Positions 9,042-18,303 are shown, counted from the first letter of the stretch. The stretch is 64,000 nt of DNA from Paenibacillus polygoni (GCF_030263935.1 NZ_CP127162.1:4492001-4556000); one strand, 5' to 3'. Made by a program: numbers and translations. The notes: a model not told the origin generated them from the sequence alone.

Positions 9042-10535
9042 TTATGAAAAATAGCTCGACAGGCTTGAAGACTGTGCATTATATTTATTCATCGCTGTTT
9101 CCATCGCGGAGAACTGCTTGTAATAGCGAGTTTCCATGTCATCCAAGCGACTTTGCAGCGCCTCAATTTGTTTGTTGTAGTTCTTAAGTTGATTACCCAT
9201 AGAGCTTTCTTCTTTAAAAATACTATTTACACTTGCATCAAATTTAGATGTACCTGCTTTGGATACTAGCATATCCAGTGTGTTGTTCAGCTGATTGTTT
9301 AAACTTTTAAAAATTCCGCTTTTAGAGGAGGATGAAGAACCTTGAAACAAATCCATAACCTTCTGAGGATCCGTATTGAGAGCAGCTTTTAATTTGTCTT
9401 CGTTTATATATAACTTACCATTCTCATAATATTGTCCCGTAGCAATTCCAACTGAACTTAGATCTCCTAAAGCGGAATAGATAACTGACCGCATAGAGGA
9501 AATAGCGGAAGTCAAAATACCATCATTTTTGTGCAGTCCGCTTTTCGCTTTTTCTTCCCAAAGTTCAATCTCTGACTCTTTCATTTCACTCTTCTGTTCA
9601 TCGGTTAACGGTGTATAGTCGCGGTAACGTGTCTCTTTAGTCCTTGTGTTTAATGTGTCGAGCAAACTGTTATATAAGTCTACAAAAGTTTTGATAGTTT
9701 CCAGCGCTTTATCCGGGCTCGGTTGGGTCGTAACCGTAGTAGGATTACCCTTGTTTTCCTGTAGCAACGTCAGCTGAACACCGTTTACCGTGACTGTATT
9801 ATTTGAAGTAGTAAATTCTCTGCTCGCACCATTAGAGGTAACTTTTACCATTCCATCTTGTGCCTTTTTGAAATCTCCACTTGGTGAATCCGCTCTTATA
9901 CCAAATAAATCCAGTAAAGTACTGTCTTTTTCTATCTTCTCTGTACCGGTAAATTTCAAATCATTTGAAGAACCATACTCTTTAGCTGAAATTGAAAACT
10001 TCCCACTGATTTCATCAAAAGTAGCAGTGACATTTGCTGTTGAAGCATTAATCTTTGCTACTACTGTATTGATCGAATCAGCCCCATCAAATGTAATAGT
10101 AGTATTATTGATGTTTAATTCAAATTTCTTAGATGTGTCACCCGAAATTTCTGCCAATGTGTTCGTAGCAATAGCATTTGTCTTACGATCTGCTAAAACT
10201 AGCATAGTTGGGCTTTGGACTGCAGATTTCGTAGCCAGCTGTGCAACTTCTACTGTCATGTTCGACAGTAAGGCACTTGCGGAAGGATCAGCTTTTACTG
10301 CTGTAATATTTCCAGTTACCGTTGATTGGTTTGTATTCATAGCAGCGGACTGTGTAAAACTGGACAACTTAGTTCTAAAATTAATAATTTGGCTGTTAAT
10401 TTCGCGATAACTGTCCCGTGTCCACTGTAAAAGTTGCTTTTGCTGATTTAATTTATCTAGTGGAACACGCTGAGCTGTCATTAATGACGAAACCAAGCTG
10501 TCAACATCCATCCCTGAAAAACCGGTAATACGCAT
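9042..10535 (-). CDS. fliD: Flagellar filament cap protein FliD (HAP2)
   Basis: Forms the cap that folds flagellin at the filament tip. The N-terminal FliD_N domain starts MRITGFSGMDVDSLVSSLMT, with the (L/V)SxLMxAQ helix and YREINSQI. The middle region is variable beta-rich, and the C-terminal FliD_C coiled coil (about 400-497) ends near ETAMNKYNAQSSSLSSYFS. The 497-residue length is normal for Bacillus. ATG 10535 has AGGAGGAAA upstream. Co-transcribed with flaG (11-base gap) and fliS. Confidence 0.95.
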   Translation of the reverse strand: MRITGFSGMDVDSLVSSLMTAQRVPLDKLNQQKQLLQWTRDSYREINSQIINFRTKLSSFTQSAAMNTNQSTVTGNITAVKADPSASALLSNMTVEVAQLATKSAVQSPTMLVLADRKTNAIATNTLAEISGDTSKKFELNINNTTITFDGADSINTVVAKINASTANVTATFDEISGKFSISAKEYGSSNDLKFTGTEKIEKDSTLLDLFGIRADSPSGDFKKAQDGMVKVTSNGASREFTTSNNTVTVNGVQLTLLQENKGNPTTVTTQPSPDKALETIKTFVDLYNSLLDTLNTRTKETRYRDYTPLTDEQKSEMKESEIELWEEKAKSGLHKNDGILTSAISSMRSVIYSALGDLSSVGIATGQYYENGKLYINEDKLKAALNTDPQKVMDLFQGSSSSSKSGIFKSLNNQLNNTLDMLVSKAGTSKFDASVNSIFKEESSMGNQLKNYNKQIEALQSRLDDMETRYYKQFSAMETAMNKYNAQSSSLSSYFS

Positions 10536-10546
10536 AGTTTTCCTCC

Positions 10547-10939
10547 TTACACCTTCTCATCTATAATCATTCCAGAAATCTCCATCATTTTAGTTACTAA
10601 GTCTAACGTTTTTTCCGGCGGTATTTCTCTTATAAGTTCTCCGTTTTCTTTATTCAAAACTTTTACCATAATTCGATTTGATTTTTCATGAATACTGATT
10701 TCTAGGGTGGTTTCAGGACCTTGCAGGGCCTTGGCTGCACGCTCAATCGAACGGATGAGTTGATCATCTGCAGAAGATACAGCAATACCTAGTCTCTCAA
10801 GTCTAGCAAGCTCAGAAACCCTTCTTATTGAATTGATTAATTGCTCATTCGTGTTTGAAGCAGCATTCTCACTTGGCTGACTTGAACTAGTTGTTTGGCT
10901 ACATATAGTATTTGTGGAAAGAGATAATTGCAAATTCAC
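10547..10939 (-). CDS. flaG: FlaG family flagellar protein
   Basis: 130-residue FlaG (Bacillus YvyC) homologue; in other bacteria it affects filament length. The variable Ser/Thr/Gln-rich N-terminus (about 1-35) precedes the conserved C-terminal fold LEISIHEKSNRIMVKVLNKE...GELIREIPPEKTLDL. Start is GTG 10939 with GGAGGGG five bases upstream. It is the first gene of the flaG-fliD-fliS-fliT operon and has a sigma-D-like promoter, matching the Bacillus arrangement. Confidence 0.9.
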   Translation of the reverse strand: MNLQLSLSTNTICSQTTSSSQPSENAASNTNEQLINSIRRVSELARLERLGIAVSSADDQLIRSIERAAKALQGPETTLEISIHEKSNRIMVKVLNKENGELIREIPPEKTLDLVTKMMEISGMIIDEKV

Positions 10940-10971
10940 TTATACCCCTCCGTAAGCATTATTTACTTACT

Positions 10972-10997
10972 TTATCGGTTATATATATATATATTAT
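10972..10997 (-). promoter_or_regulatory. Sigma-D-like promoter of the flaG-fliD-fliS-fliT operon
   Basis: Minus-strand ACCGATAA (10972-10979) matches seven of eight bases of the sigma-D -10 consensus GCCGATAA. The -35 lies in a (TA)n run; TAAT/ATAA is at 10993-10997 with a 13-14 base spacer and is a weak match to TAAA. About 33 bases upstream of the start codon. Confidence 0.5.
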
Positions 10998-11011
10998 GAA
11001 GAGTAAAACCA

Positions 11012-12481
11012 CTAAATTCTTTTGCTGTTCAGTCGTATATTTAACAGTTCAGTGACCTTTTTTGCACCTTTTTCATTCATATGGTCCATATCCACAAAAT
11101 CTTCCTCTTCAAATTCTATGTTCTCCTTTAGGTCAATGAACTCAAAATCATGTATTGTTTTTAGTTCTTTAATGATCTGATAGTATTCCTTTTCAAATTG
11201 ATTATCCAGAGAATTAGCATAGTATTTAGTGCTTGGAAAATTTAAAATAATTAATTTTATTTTTTTCTTATACAAGTAAGTCAAAAATTCATTAAGCATT
11301 ATTTGGGAATTTATTCTTGTTTGTTTAAACTTAATTAGTTTATTATGTTGACCCGCTCGGGCAATCCCTATTTCTCTCTTTTTTAAAGCATCTAATTTTG
11401 TTAATGCACAGGGAATCAATTCTGTACGCTCTGCACGTGACAGATTGGCATGAAAATAGCTACTGTTATAATGCCGAAAAATAAGATGACCAAATATTCT
11501 ATATAATTCATCTACGTCAAATATTTTTGTGATTAAAGGAGGTACGAACATGGATATGTCAGAAATCCGTTTAAGGTCTTCATATATGTAATTATTGCTA
11601 TCTCTAAATATTGGATAATACACCTTTTCGATGCGAGTGATAGCACTATTTTTAGCTTTGGATAAATCAAAATGAAAGGACCAATATCCTGTTCCTAAAT
11701 AAACCTCTTTAATACTATTGTTCTTATCTATAACACTCTTAGCAATCAATAAGGAATAGTATATATCTTGAGATGGCAAGGATAAATTAACAGTACTTTG
11801 TGATATTCTTCTATCATCTATACCAAACATTGGATAAGAAGAACCGATTATTATGCTTTCTGTTGCCGCTTCCTTAGCTTTGGTAATAGCATTAACCAGA
11901 AAATTATAATCGTAATTTGAATTATATATATTATTTGATAAGCCGTACAAATCGTTCATTAACTTATCATAGGTTATAACTTCATCAAAATCGTTAAAAA
12001 ACATCCCTTCCGACACTGTCTCTTCACTTAGTAATAGTATATTAAATTCAAAACAACCTTCCTTACTACGAGCTCGTGTCTCACCATCTTGCAAAATAAC
12101 AATCTCATAATTAATAATTTTCTTTAGGATCTTGTACTTGTCTGTACCTTTGAAGTAAATCTTAAATTTATAACTATTTAACACATCATTATATAGCTGT
12201 GAAAGCAACTTTATAATCTTAAAATACTTATTTAATAAATCACGGGTTGAGTAGGACCTGCTATTGCAGAAGTTAATAATATCAACGAGTAAATCTGCTA
12301 TAGCGATATAGGAGGAAATCACAGAGTATTGACTGTTCTTCTGAATAAAATCAGCTAATTGATTCATGAAGTTAAAAACCTCATCTTCGTCTTCTATTAC
12401 TTCACTTTCTATAGATTTATGAATACATAAAAAATCTAAATTTCTTATGTGTTCCTCTATAGTATATCGATGTCCTAACAA
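11012..12481 (-). CDS. SGNH/GDSL-like enzyme with unassigned N-terminal region
   Basis: 489-residue cytosolic-looking protein (no signal peptide or membrane helix). The C-terminal half has the SGNH hallmarks: nucleophile block IIIGSSYPMFGID (about 210-222, Ser inside GSS) and block V DMDHMNEKG (about 461-469, catalytic Asp and His). Between them is a parallel alpha/beta pattern with a late strand KLIILNFPSTKY. The first 150-160 residues are helical and not recognised. SGNH folds include esterases and sugar O-acyltransferases, so the reaction could be removal or addition of an acyl group on a flagellar glycan. It is last in the AT-rich modification island and is followed by flaG. Function is inferred. 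Confidence 0.6.
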   Translation of the reverse strand: MLGHRYTIEEHIRNLDFLCIHKSIESEVIEDEDEVFNFMNQLADFIQKNSQYSVISSYIAIADLLVDIINFCNSRSYSTRDLLNKYFKIIKLLSQLYNDVLNSYKFKIYFKGTDKYKILKKIINYEIVILQDGETRARSKEGCFEFNILLLSEETVSEGMFFNDFDEVITYDKLMNDLYGLSNNIYNSNYDYNFLVNAITKAKEAATESIIIGSSYPMFGIDDRRISQSTVNLSLPSQDIYYSLLIAKSVIDKNNSIKEVYLGTGYWSFHFDLSKAKNSAITRIEKVYYPIFRDSNNYIYEDLKRISDISMFVPPLITKIFDVDELYRIFGHLIFRHYNSSYFHANLSRAERTELIPCALTKLDALKKREIGIARAGQHNKLIKFKQTRINSQIMLNEFLTYLYKKKIKLIILNFPSTKYYANSLDNQFEKEYYQIIKELKTIHDFEFIDLKENIEFEEEDFVDMDHMNEKGAKKVTELLNIRLNSKRI

Positions 12482-12491
12482 TTAAATCACT

Positions 12492-13298
12492 TCATTTCCC
12501 CAAAATAAAAGCCTGGTCTTTTACAAGTTTTGCCCAACTAGATATAACTTGAAAACCTACTTTCTCATGCAGTCTATGTGCTTGAAGTGTATAGTAATAA
12601 GCGAAAACCTCTTTTCCCTCTTGCAAGAGATCAAAGCAAAGTTTGCAGTAAATCTGATGAGCATATCCATTTCCTCTTTCATTAGGAACGGTAAATATTC
12701 CCGATGTAACACCGATCTGATTAGTTTGCGCATACGTCGCACAGTGAGAAACGATAACCCCTCTTTTTTTAATAATATAGTTTCTTCCAAATCCTTCATT
12801 GTAACGCTCTTTTAATTGATGTTCCAACAAAAGAATGTCGTAATGTCTTCCTAATCCATCATCTTCACTTAGTAGTTTTGCAATATCATACATATCATCT
12901 AAAGAAGCTTCTTCTATTAATTTCGAACTTACACAAGGAATTTTCTTCACTTGCCCAACACTTCCATAGTGTGCGGTATAGTCTGTAAAAAAAACTTCGA
13001 TTCTTTTAATAATGGGGCCTGTACTATTAACAATCGAAGGACTATTTTCACGTATAAAAAAAACGAGATCCTCCACAATATAATCATCTGACCTGCAGTA
13101 AATATGAACACCTGTATAATACCTTGCTATAAGAGCAGTTATCCCCCCCTGATCATTCAAGCTAACCCATATTTTGAAATTATTATTCTTAAAACCGTAC
13201 TTTTGAAAATTTATATACGTATATAAGCATTTTGAGTAATCTTCTTTGATATAGTCTAAAATAGCGGTTGTCCATGAAGAATTACATTGCTTCAGCAT
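12492..13298 (-). CDS. GNAT-family N-acetyltransferase
   Basis: 268 residues from ATG 13298. That start is preferred over GTG 13307 because AAAGGG (13307-13312) lies eight bases before the ATG and would overlap the GTG. The C-terminal GNAT domain (about 120-268) has the acetyl-CoA pyrophosphate loop VPNERGNGYA near residues 200-210, preceded by the strand GVTSGIFTV, and ends with a YYTLQAHRLHEKVGF helix-strand typical of FR47-like GNATs. The N-terminal half resembles a second, degenerate GNAT fold. Probable substrate is an amino group on a nucleotide-activated or glycan-bound intermediate made by the neighbouring genes; this is inference. Confidence 0.75.
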   Translation of the reverse strand: MLKQCNSSWTTAILDYIKEDYSKCLYTYINFQKYGFKNNNFKIWVSLNDQGGITALIARYYTGVHIYCRSDDYIVEDLVFFIRENSPSIVNSTGPIIKRIEVFFTDYTAHYGSVGQVKKIPCVSSKLIEEASLDDMYDIAKLLSEDDGLGRHYDILLLEHQLKERYNEGFGRNYIIKKRGVIVSHCATYAQTNQIGVTSGIFTVPNERGNGYAHQIYCKLCFDLLQEGKEVFAYYYTLQAHRLHEKVGFQVISSWAKLVKDQAFILGK

Positions 13299-13357
13299 TC
13301 CACCCACCCTTTACTATTAGTTATGACATTTGAAACAAAGTGAAGGCAGGTCTCTGT

Positions 13358-14125
13358 TTATAACTGTTTTCTATTTCGCTTTAATACAAATATCCATTGT
13401 TTGGTCTCTGTTTGAGTTTTAATATCTTCATGGAAGAATTCCTCACTTAGCTTTAATTCAAATCCTTCTTTATATAAAATATTTAAAATCTCATTATATT
13501 CCTTTTCAGTTCTGTAAATTGCACTATACTCATTCTTTAGTTCTTTAGAATAAAATTTGTCTAAAGTCAGTCTTTCATTAAGTGCAATCGGTTCAGACAA
13601 ATAAACAATACAATTTTCCTCAAAATTCAGGATCAACTTATCCAGTATCTCTTTAATCTCTTCGTCGTTAATGTACATAAAGACTCCACCTGATATCACA
13701 AAACGGTCGAACTTGTTTTTAGGTAAAGTCTCATCAAGCCCACTTGCATACTCTTGTACTGATGAATGTATAAAGTGAGTGGTGTCCTTCTTCTCAATAT
13801 CTTCTCGTGATTGTATTAAATCAATAAACTCCTTTACATAGTCTACACCAACGTATAAATCCACTATAGAAGTAATATACTTGGATATCCTCCCTGTCCC
13901 GCATCCAAACTCAAGCACTTTACTGCTGCTATTCAGACATAAGTGAGAAAGTCTGTGCTCTATCTCAAATTTGGTCCACTCTTCAATTTTGCTTTTATCC
14001 TTGTCCCCTACTAAAACTACAGGTGCATCAATGTCTATTGAAACTTTATCTATCGCTCTTTTTTTATAAAACTCTCTAAGGCTCTCAGGATCGATATCGA
14101 CTTTTTCTAAGTATACTCTTCTCAA
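13358..14125 (-). CDS. Class I SAM-dependent methyltransferase
   Basis: 255-residue soluble protein. Motif I VLEFGCGTGR (70-79) binds S-adenosylmethionine; an acidic strand end VDLYVGVDYV follows and the post-motif region FDRFVISGGVFMYI fits a Rossmann methyltransferase. No signal peptide. In the C. difficile type A flagellin modification a methyltransferase in an analogous cluster N-methylates a phosphothreonine group; a similar role on an amino group is plausible here but not shown by sequence. Confidence 0.8.
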   Translation of the reverse strand: MRRVYLEKVDIDPESLREFYKKRAIDKVSIDIDAPVVLVGDKDKSKIEEWTKFEIEHRLSHLCLNSSSKVLEFGCGTGRISKYITSIVDLYVGVDYVKEFIDLIQSREDIEKKDTTHFIHSSVQEYASGLDETLPKNKFDRFVISGGVFMYINDEEIKEILDKLILNFEENCIVYLSEPIALNERLTLDKFYSKELKNEYSAIYRTEKEYNEILNILYKEGFELKLSEEFFHEDIKTQTETKQWIFVLKRNRKQL

Positions 14126-14150
14126 TATTGTTCCCCTCTCATAGCGTCAA

Positions 14151-14993
14151 TTAAAATTTCAATTCCGTACCGTCCAAAAATTTAATAAAGGAAGCATGAC
14201 TATTGCCTTGACGCTTCTCTACAGGTGGCAATTTCATATACTCACCATAAATCATTGATAATGTCTTATCATATCCTTTGGGTGCGTAAAATAGGTGTCC
14301 TTCAAACTCTAATGTAATCACACTGTCATACCATTCGCGTTTAAATATGTATCCTGACAAATAATTATGTGATACCAAGAATGAGGTGTTTTTCCTATTG
14401 TCACATTTAGCCATGAAATTAAATATAGATACAATTAGGCTCCGAGGAATATAAGATAACAGCTTATAAATTCCTCTTAGTAACGGTTGACTGGCGTTTT
14501 TCTTTCCCACTTGCGCCCACAAAATTTTCCTGCAAACTTTACATATGAGCAATGTTAATCTTTGTTTGAATCTATTATCCGTGATATGGTCTAAAGGAAA
14601 AATATCAATAAATATCCCATCTTGCTGCTTTAAATGTTCTTGTCCAGATCGAACGTAAGAAGTGTTTTTCAATTTTAATTTACCAAAAACCCAATTATAG
14701 TGTTGATCAGTTTGTTGATTTTGCAGCGAAAATTTCGTGTGATCCAATTCTGTTTTGCATAGCTCGCAGAATTTTTCATAATCCTCCCGTAGCATTTCAA
14801 TATCCACATCATCATCCCAAGGAATAAAGCTTCCATGTCTAACTGCCCCAATTAAGGTTCCATATGCTAAAAAGTATTGAATGTTATGTTTTCTACATAT
14901 GCGATCTACTTCTAGCAAAAGTAAAAGCATTTCTTTTTGTAATTTTTTCAGATGATATTCACTAAGTCTTAAGTAACCAGTCTTTTTATTCAT
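14151..14993 (-). CDS. LicD-family phosphotransferase
   Basis: 280-residue nucleotidyltransferase-fold protein of the LicD/fukutin family, which moves phosphocholine or another phospho-alcohol from a CDP carrier to a sugar. The signature YGTLIGAVRHGSFIPWDDD is at about 44-62, with metal-binding Asp60-62 and Asp64 (DDDVDIEM). The C-terminus carries the family YGxYMxLPPxxxR-like motif (YGEYMKLPPVEKRQGN). The start codon overlaps the stop of the nucleotidyltransferase gene upstream by four bases, so the pair is translationally coupled, like licC/licD in choline-decorating bacteria. Confidence 0.88.
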   Translation of the reverse strand: MNKKTGYLRLSEYHLKKLQKEMLLLLLEVDRICRKHNIQYFLAYGTLIGAVRHGSFIPWDDDVDIEMLREDYEKFCELCKTELDHTKFSLQNQQTDQHYNWVFGKLKLKNTSYVRSGQEHLKQQDGIFIDIFPLDHITDNRFKQRLTLLICKVCRKILWAQVGKKNASQPLLRGIYKLLSYIPRSLIVSIFNFMAKCDNRKNTSFLVSHNYLSGYIFKREWYDSVITLEFEGHLFYAPKGYDKTLSMIYGEYMKLPPVEKRQGNSHASFIKFLDGTELKF

Positions 14994-15721
14994 CTTAGAC
15001 CTCCACTGAGACTACTTATCTCCTTATCAATATGGGCTATAATTCTCTCATAATCGTCAAAGTAATCTATTTCCGACCAAAAACAACCTTTAATGTCTAT
15101 AGTCTCAATGTCTTTTTCTTTTGAATCAGCCAATGAATACAAGATATTTTCCCACCACAATTGATGTTGTTGATTATCCATTAATTCTCCCAGTCTTTCT
15201 TTGAATTTCCCCGTAAACTCTCTTCTTATTTTCCCTATACCCACATATTCGCAGCTACGCTCCTGCAATGGTAAGTCTTTTCCATACTTTTCAATGAAGC
15301 CGTTCTCCAACTTCAAAAAATAATCGCCTTCTACTGTTCGTCCAGTGTCTACCATTAAGGAACATACTTTTTTTGTCTCAATAATTCGATTCAATATGTC
15401 CTCATCTATATAAACATCGCCATTCATTATAATTGTATCTTCAGTCAACTCTTCTCTAGCAAACCAGAGAGAGGCGAGGCTGTTAGTTACATCATAGAAT
15501 GGGTTATAACAATAAGTAACATCCAAACCTTCTAGAGCCTCAAATATCTTATTCTTACGATATCCGACACATATTATTGGATGAATGTTTTTTTTTATCA
15601 ACATCATTACACTTCTTCTAATCAACGGTGTTCCATCTATTGGCAAAACTGACTTTGGAATATCTTCAATCATTCTTGATATTCTTGTTCCTCTTCCTGC
15701 TGCTAATAATATCGCTTTCAT
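14990..15721 (-). CDS. LicC-like sugar/choline-phosphate nucleotidyltransferase
   Basis: 243 residues. N-terminal MKAILLAAGRGTR (1-13) is the nucleotide-binding signature of sugar-phosphate nucleotidyltransferases, followed by the catalytic lysine in IPKSVLPI (Lys23) and MNGDVYIDED (about 98-107) for metal binding. The short single-domain form and coupling to LicD suggest a CTP:phospho-alcohol cytidylyltransferase. The true phospho-substrate cannot be read from sequence. AT-rich like the rest of the island. Confidence 0.85.
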   Translation of the reverse strand: MKAILLAAGRGTRISRMIEDIPKSVLPIDGTPLIRRSVMMLIKKNIHPIICVGYRKNKIFEALEGLDVTYCYNPFYDVTNSLASLWFAREELTEDTIIMNGDVYIDEDILNRIIETKKVCSLMVDTGRTVEGDYFLKLENGFIEKYGKDLPLQERSCEYVGIGKIRREFTGKFKERLGELMDNQQHQLWWENILYSLADSKEKDIETIDIKGCFWSEIDYFDDYERIIAHIDKEISSLSGGLR

Positions 15722-15762
15722 AATTTCACCCTACTTCCCTACTTGAATTACAATATACCTTT

Positions 15763-16818
15763 TCAATTATGATCTACCTCTTTGAAACTTCCCCAAAAAA
15801 TTTGCATAATTTCTTTATTTGCAGTGGTTACTCGGATCCAGTCGGATAGTATAGGATTGTTATATACCTTGATTAGAATCTTACGTCGTTTTAACTCATC
15901 GAATAGATACTGTGGGTGTTTATTGGTTTTGATCAGCAAGTAGTTTCCATTGTTAAAATGATACTCGTATCCATGATTCTCAAGTTGTGCTAGTAAATAT
16001 TCTCGCCCCTCTCTTTCTTTATCCATTAGCTCCTCAATAATTTGAGGGTTATCTAGAATAGTTTCAGCTATTTCAACAGCGAAGTAGTTTACTGCGTAAG
16101 TAGAACTTGCTTTTTTTGCCTCTTTAATTAAGTGACTATTTGAGTAGATATAACCTATTCTAGCACCCGCAATAGATAACATTTTAGAAAATGTACGAAA
16201 TAACATTACATTATCGTATTTATCTACATAATGAACAAATGTACTTGATGAAAAATAATAATATGCTTCATCAATTGCAACTATCGCATTATTTTTTTGA
16301 GCTTTCTCTATGATTGCTCTAACTTCTGTTTCTGACCAAGCTGTCCCTATAGGACTATTTGGGTTAAGTAACACAACAATACTTGTATCATGGTCAATGG
16401 AATTCATAACTTGATCTAGATTAACTTGGAAATCATCATCATAAGTAACTGGCTCATGAACTAGCCCATACATGTTGGAGTATACTGAATACATTTCAAA
16501 GCTAGGGCTAACCGATACAACTTTTTTGCCTGGTTCTCCGAACACTTGAAATAGCAGCCGAATTGCATCATCAGAACCATTCGTTAAACAAATATTAGAT
16601 GGCTGACATTCTAAATACCTTGCTAATTTATCAATTAAAGGAGACATCTCAGGATACATTGCAACATATTCCGGACGGATATTATCTATAAACTTCTCAA
16701 AAAATTCAGTAGGTAGTCCAACTGGATTTTCATTCATATCAAGACGAAGGAATTGTTTACGGCTTTCATTGTAAGAAGTTCTGTATAAGCTTTTTATATT
16801 CGGATTTACATAATACAT
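15763..16818 (-). CDS. HisC/CobD-like fold-type I PLP enzyme
   Basis: 351 residues. HisC-family N-terminus LDMNENPVGLP (27-37), NPNSPIG (152-158), AIDEAYYYF (181-189) with PLP-binding Asp183, Schiff-base Lys212 in RTFSKMLSIAGARIGY, and a C-terminal IRVTTANKE arginine motif. Relatives include histidinol-phosphate aminotransferase and threonine-phosphate decarboxylase (CobD), which yields aminopropanol phosphate. No other his or cob genes are nearby, so a biosynthetic his/cob role is unlikely. The neighbouring LicC/LicD pair suggests it makes or modifies an amino-alcohol phosphate for CDP activation. Aminotransferase versus decarboxylase is unresolved. Confidence 0.72.
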   Translation of the reverse strand: MYYVNPNIKSLYRTSYNESRKQFLRLDMNENPVGLPTEFFEKFIDNIRPEYVAMYPEMSPLIDKLARYLECQPSNICLTNGSDDAIRLLFQVFGEPGKKVVSVSPSFEMYSVYSNMYGLVHEPVTYDDDFQVNLDQVMNSIDHDTSIVVLLNPNSPIGTAWSETEVRAIIEKAQKNNAIVAIDEAYYYFSSSTFVHYVDKYDNVMLFRTFSKMLSIAGARIGYIYSNSHLIKEAKKASSTYAVNYFAVEIAETILDNPQIIEELMDKEREGREYLLAQLENHGYEYHFNNGNYLLIKTNKHPQYLFDELKRRKILIKVYNNPILSDWIRVTTANKEIMQIFWGSFKEVDHN

Positions 16819-16839
16819 ATGAGTCTCACCTTTCCTGTA

Positions 16840-18303
16840 TCAAGCATGCTTCATTTGCTTAAGAACTTCATTCTTAATATTGGTATGAATCTCCATCCCA
16901 CAAGTACCATCCGTGTTACTGAGACTTTTTTTAAATCTTGTGATACGCTCCGTTTTTCTTAAATCCTCGTTATTTTCAATCATTTCAATAAATTTAGTAA
17001 CACTTAAATCCTGATCAGCAAAGTAGCATCCTAGATAATCTGCATAATAATGCAGATCTGACGCTGTCTTTCCTTCATCTAGAATACCTAAAATAGGTTT
17101 CTCAGTAATAATACTTTGCAACATAATCGAGCTATAATCGCTTATGATAGCATCTGCAATAATAATCGCAGGGTAAACGTCACTATTATTATCAATGATA
17201 ATATTAGTAGCTTGTTTTAGATTTCTTTCTATCTCTTCATATTGATTGACAAGATGGGGCCTCATTGTTTTCAATGTAATCTGAGTAAGCGGATGTGGAC
17301 GCCAAATTAAAATATTTTTATCATTCTCAATAAAGCAATTCAAAATGTGCACTAACCGATCAAACCACATATCAGAGGATAGAAGATCGGCAATTCCTGT
17401 ATTTAATAAAAACACTTTTCTATTCTTAATGATTTGATTCCAGTGCATCGGAATATTCACTAGTCCTTCTCTTACAGCAGTTAACATAGCATCTATTTTA
17501 GGTGATCCTAGATCTAGTATTTTTTGTTGTTCAATCCCGCTATAAATGTAGGCATCTTTCAGGTGAGTTGATTGTACAATCAACTTATTTGCATATATAT
17601 ATGACGGCATAATATTTAAACTAAGTGTCTCAGTACATCCTGCAACAAAATAAGGGACATAAACTAACATATCTGTATATTTCGCTAGGTTTTCTGAAAA
17701 AAAACGAGGATTAACCATCGTTAGAGTATTGTAACTGTCATAAGGATTGTGAATATATACTATATCTGGTCTTCTATTTTCAAAGTCATACAATTCAAAA
17801 GGTATAGTGTGCACATTCTTTGGAAATTGGTTTCCTTCATAACAAAACCTAGTGATTTCTCCCTCCTTATTTTTCTCATAGTAGGGAATTGGAACTACAT
17901 AACATGTGCAATCCGGATCTTTCATTGCTTCATTATATATACTTTCCAATGAGTCCCACATAGAGGAATTGTATGGAAAAAAGACTATTTCAAATTCATT
18001 TTTAATGTCAATTATAATTGAACTTTTTATATTATATATAATCCCCTTTAAATGGTTAATATTATGATTAAATAGATCATCGCTCTGATTAAAATCAAAC
18101 GCCTGGACTTTTTCCATTGCTCTTTGAATAAGTTTTACTACTTTGATTTCATTACTTAAAACACTTGAAAGTGCCTGTAAGCTTTCATAGCAGTCCTGTA
18201 TCATGCTCGGTGAGTGGTTATTTCCATTGATACTTATATAATCAATTCCTTCTTCAATTGTAGATATAAGTTCCATTAATTGACGCTTTATGTTTATTCG
18301 CAT
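16840..18303 (-). CDS. CDP-glycerol glycerophosphotransferase-family protein
   Basis: 487 residues, no signal peptide. About 100 N-terminal residues are helical and unassigned; the remainder is a GT-B-like fold of the TagB/TagF family. Readable motifs are the strand EIVFFPYNSSMWDSL (about 105-120), WRPHPLT (about 331-337) and SDYSSIMLQ (about 386-394), the usual active-site histidine and acidic/serine loops. Family members transfer a phospho-alcohol from a CDP-activated donor. Wall teichoic enzymes normally accompany tag genes, but here it sits in a flagellin-linked cluster, like CD0244 in C. difficile type A flagellin modification. ATG 18303 follows GGAGAG. Confidence 0.78.
   Translation of the reverse strand: MRINIKRQLMELISTIEEGIDYISINGNNHSPSMIQDCYESLQALSSVLSNEIKVVKLIQRAMEKVQAFDFNQSDDLFNHNINHLKGIIYNIKSSIIIDIKNEFEIVFFPYNSSMWDSLESIYNEAMKDPDCTCYVVPIPYYEKNKEGEITRFCYEGNQFPKNVHTIPFELYDFENRRPDIVYIHNPYDSYNTLTMVNPRFFSENLAKYTDMLVYVPYFVAGCTETLSLNIMPSYIYANKLIVQSTHLKDAYIYSGIEQQKILDLGSPKIDAMLTAVREGLVNIPMHWNQIIKNRKVFLLNTGIADLLSSDMWFDRLVHILNCFIENDKNILIWRPHPLTQITLKTMRPHLVNQYEEIERNLKQATNIIIDNNSDVYPAIIIADAIISDYSSIMLQSIITEKPILGILDEGKTASDLHYYADYLGCYFADQDLSVTKFIEMIENNEDLRKTERITRFKKSLSNTDGTCGMEIHTNIKNEVLKQMKHA

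Noticed and set aside
10980..10995. (TA)n run as a phase-variable repeat
   Set aside because: Only about eight units, outside any reading frame; it more likely reflects the AT-rich spacer of the flaG promoter.
15763..16818. hisC as part of histidine biosynthesis
   Set aside because: No other his gene is nearby and the gene is embedded between CDP-transfer and nucleotidyltransferase genes in a flagellin-linked island.
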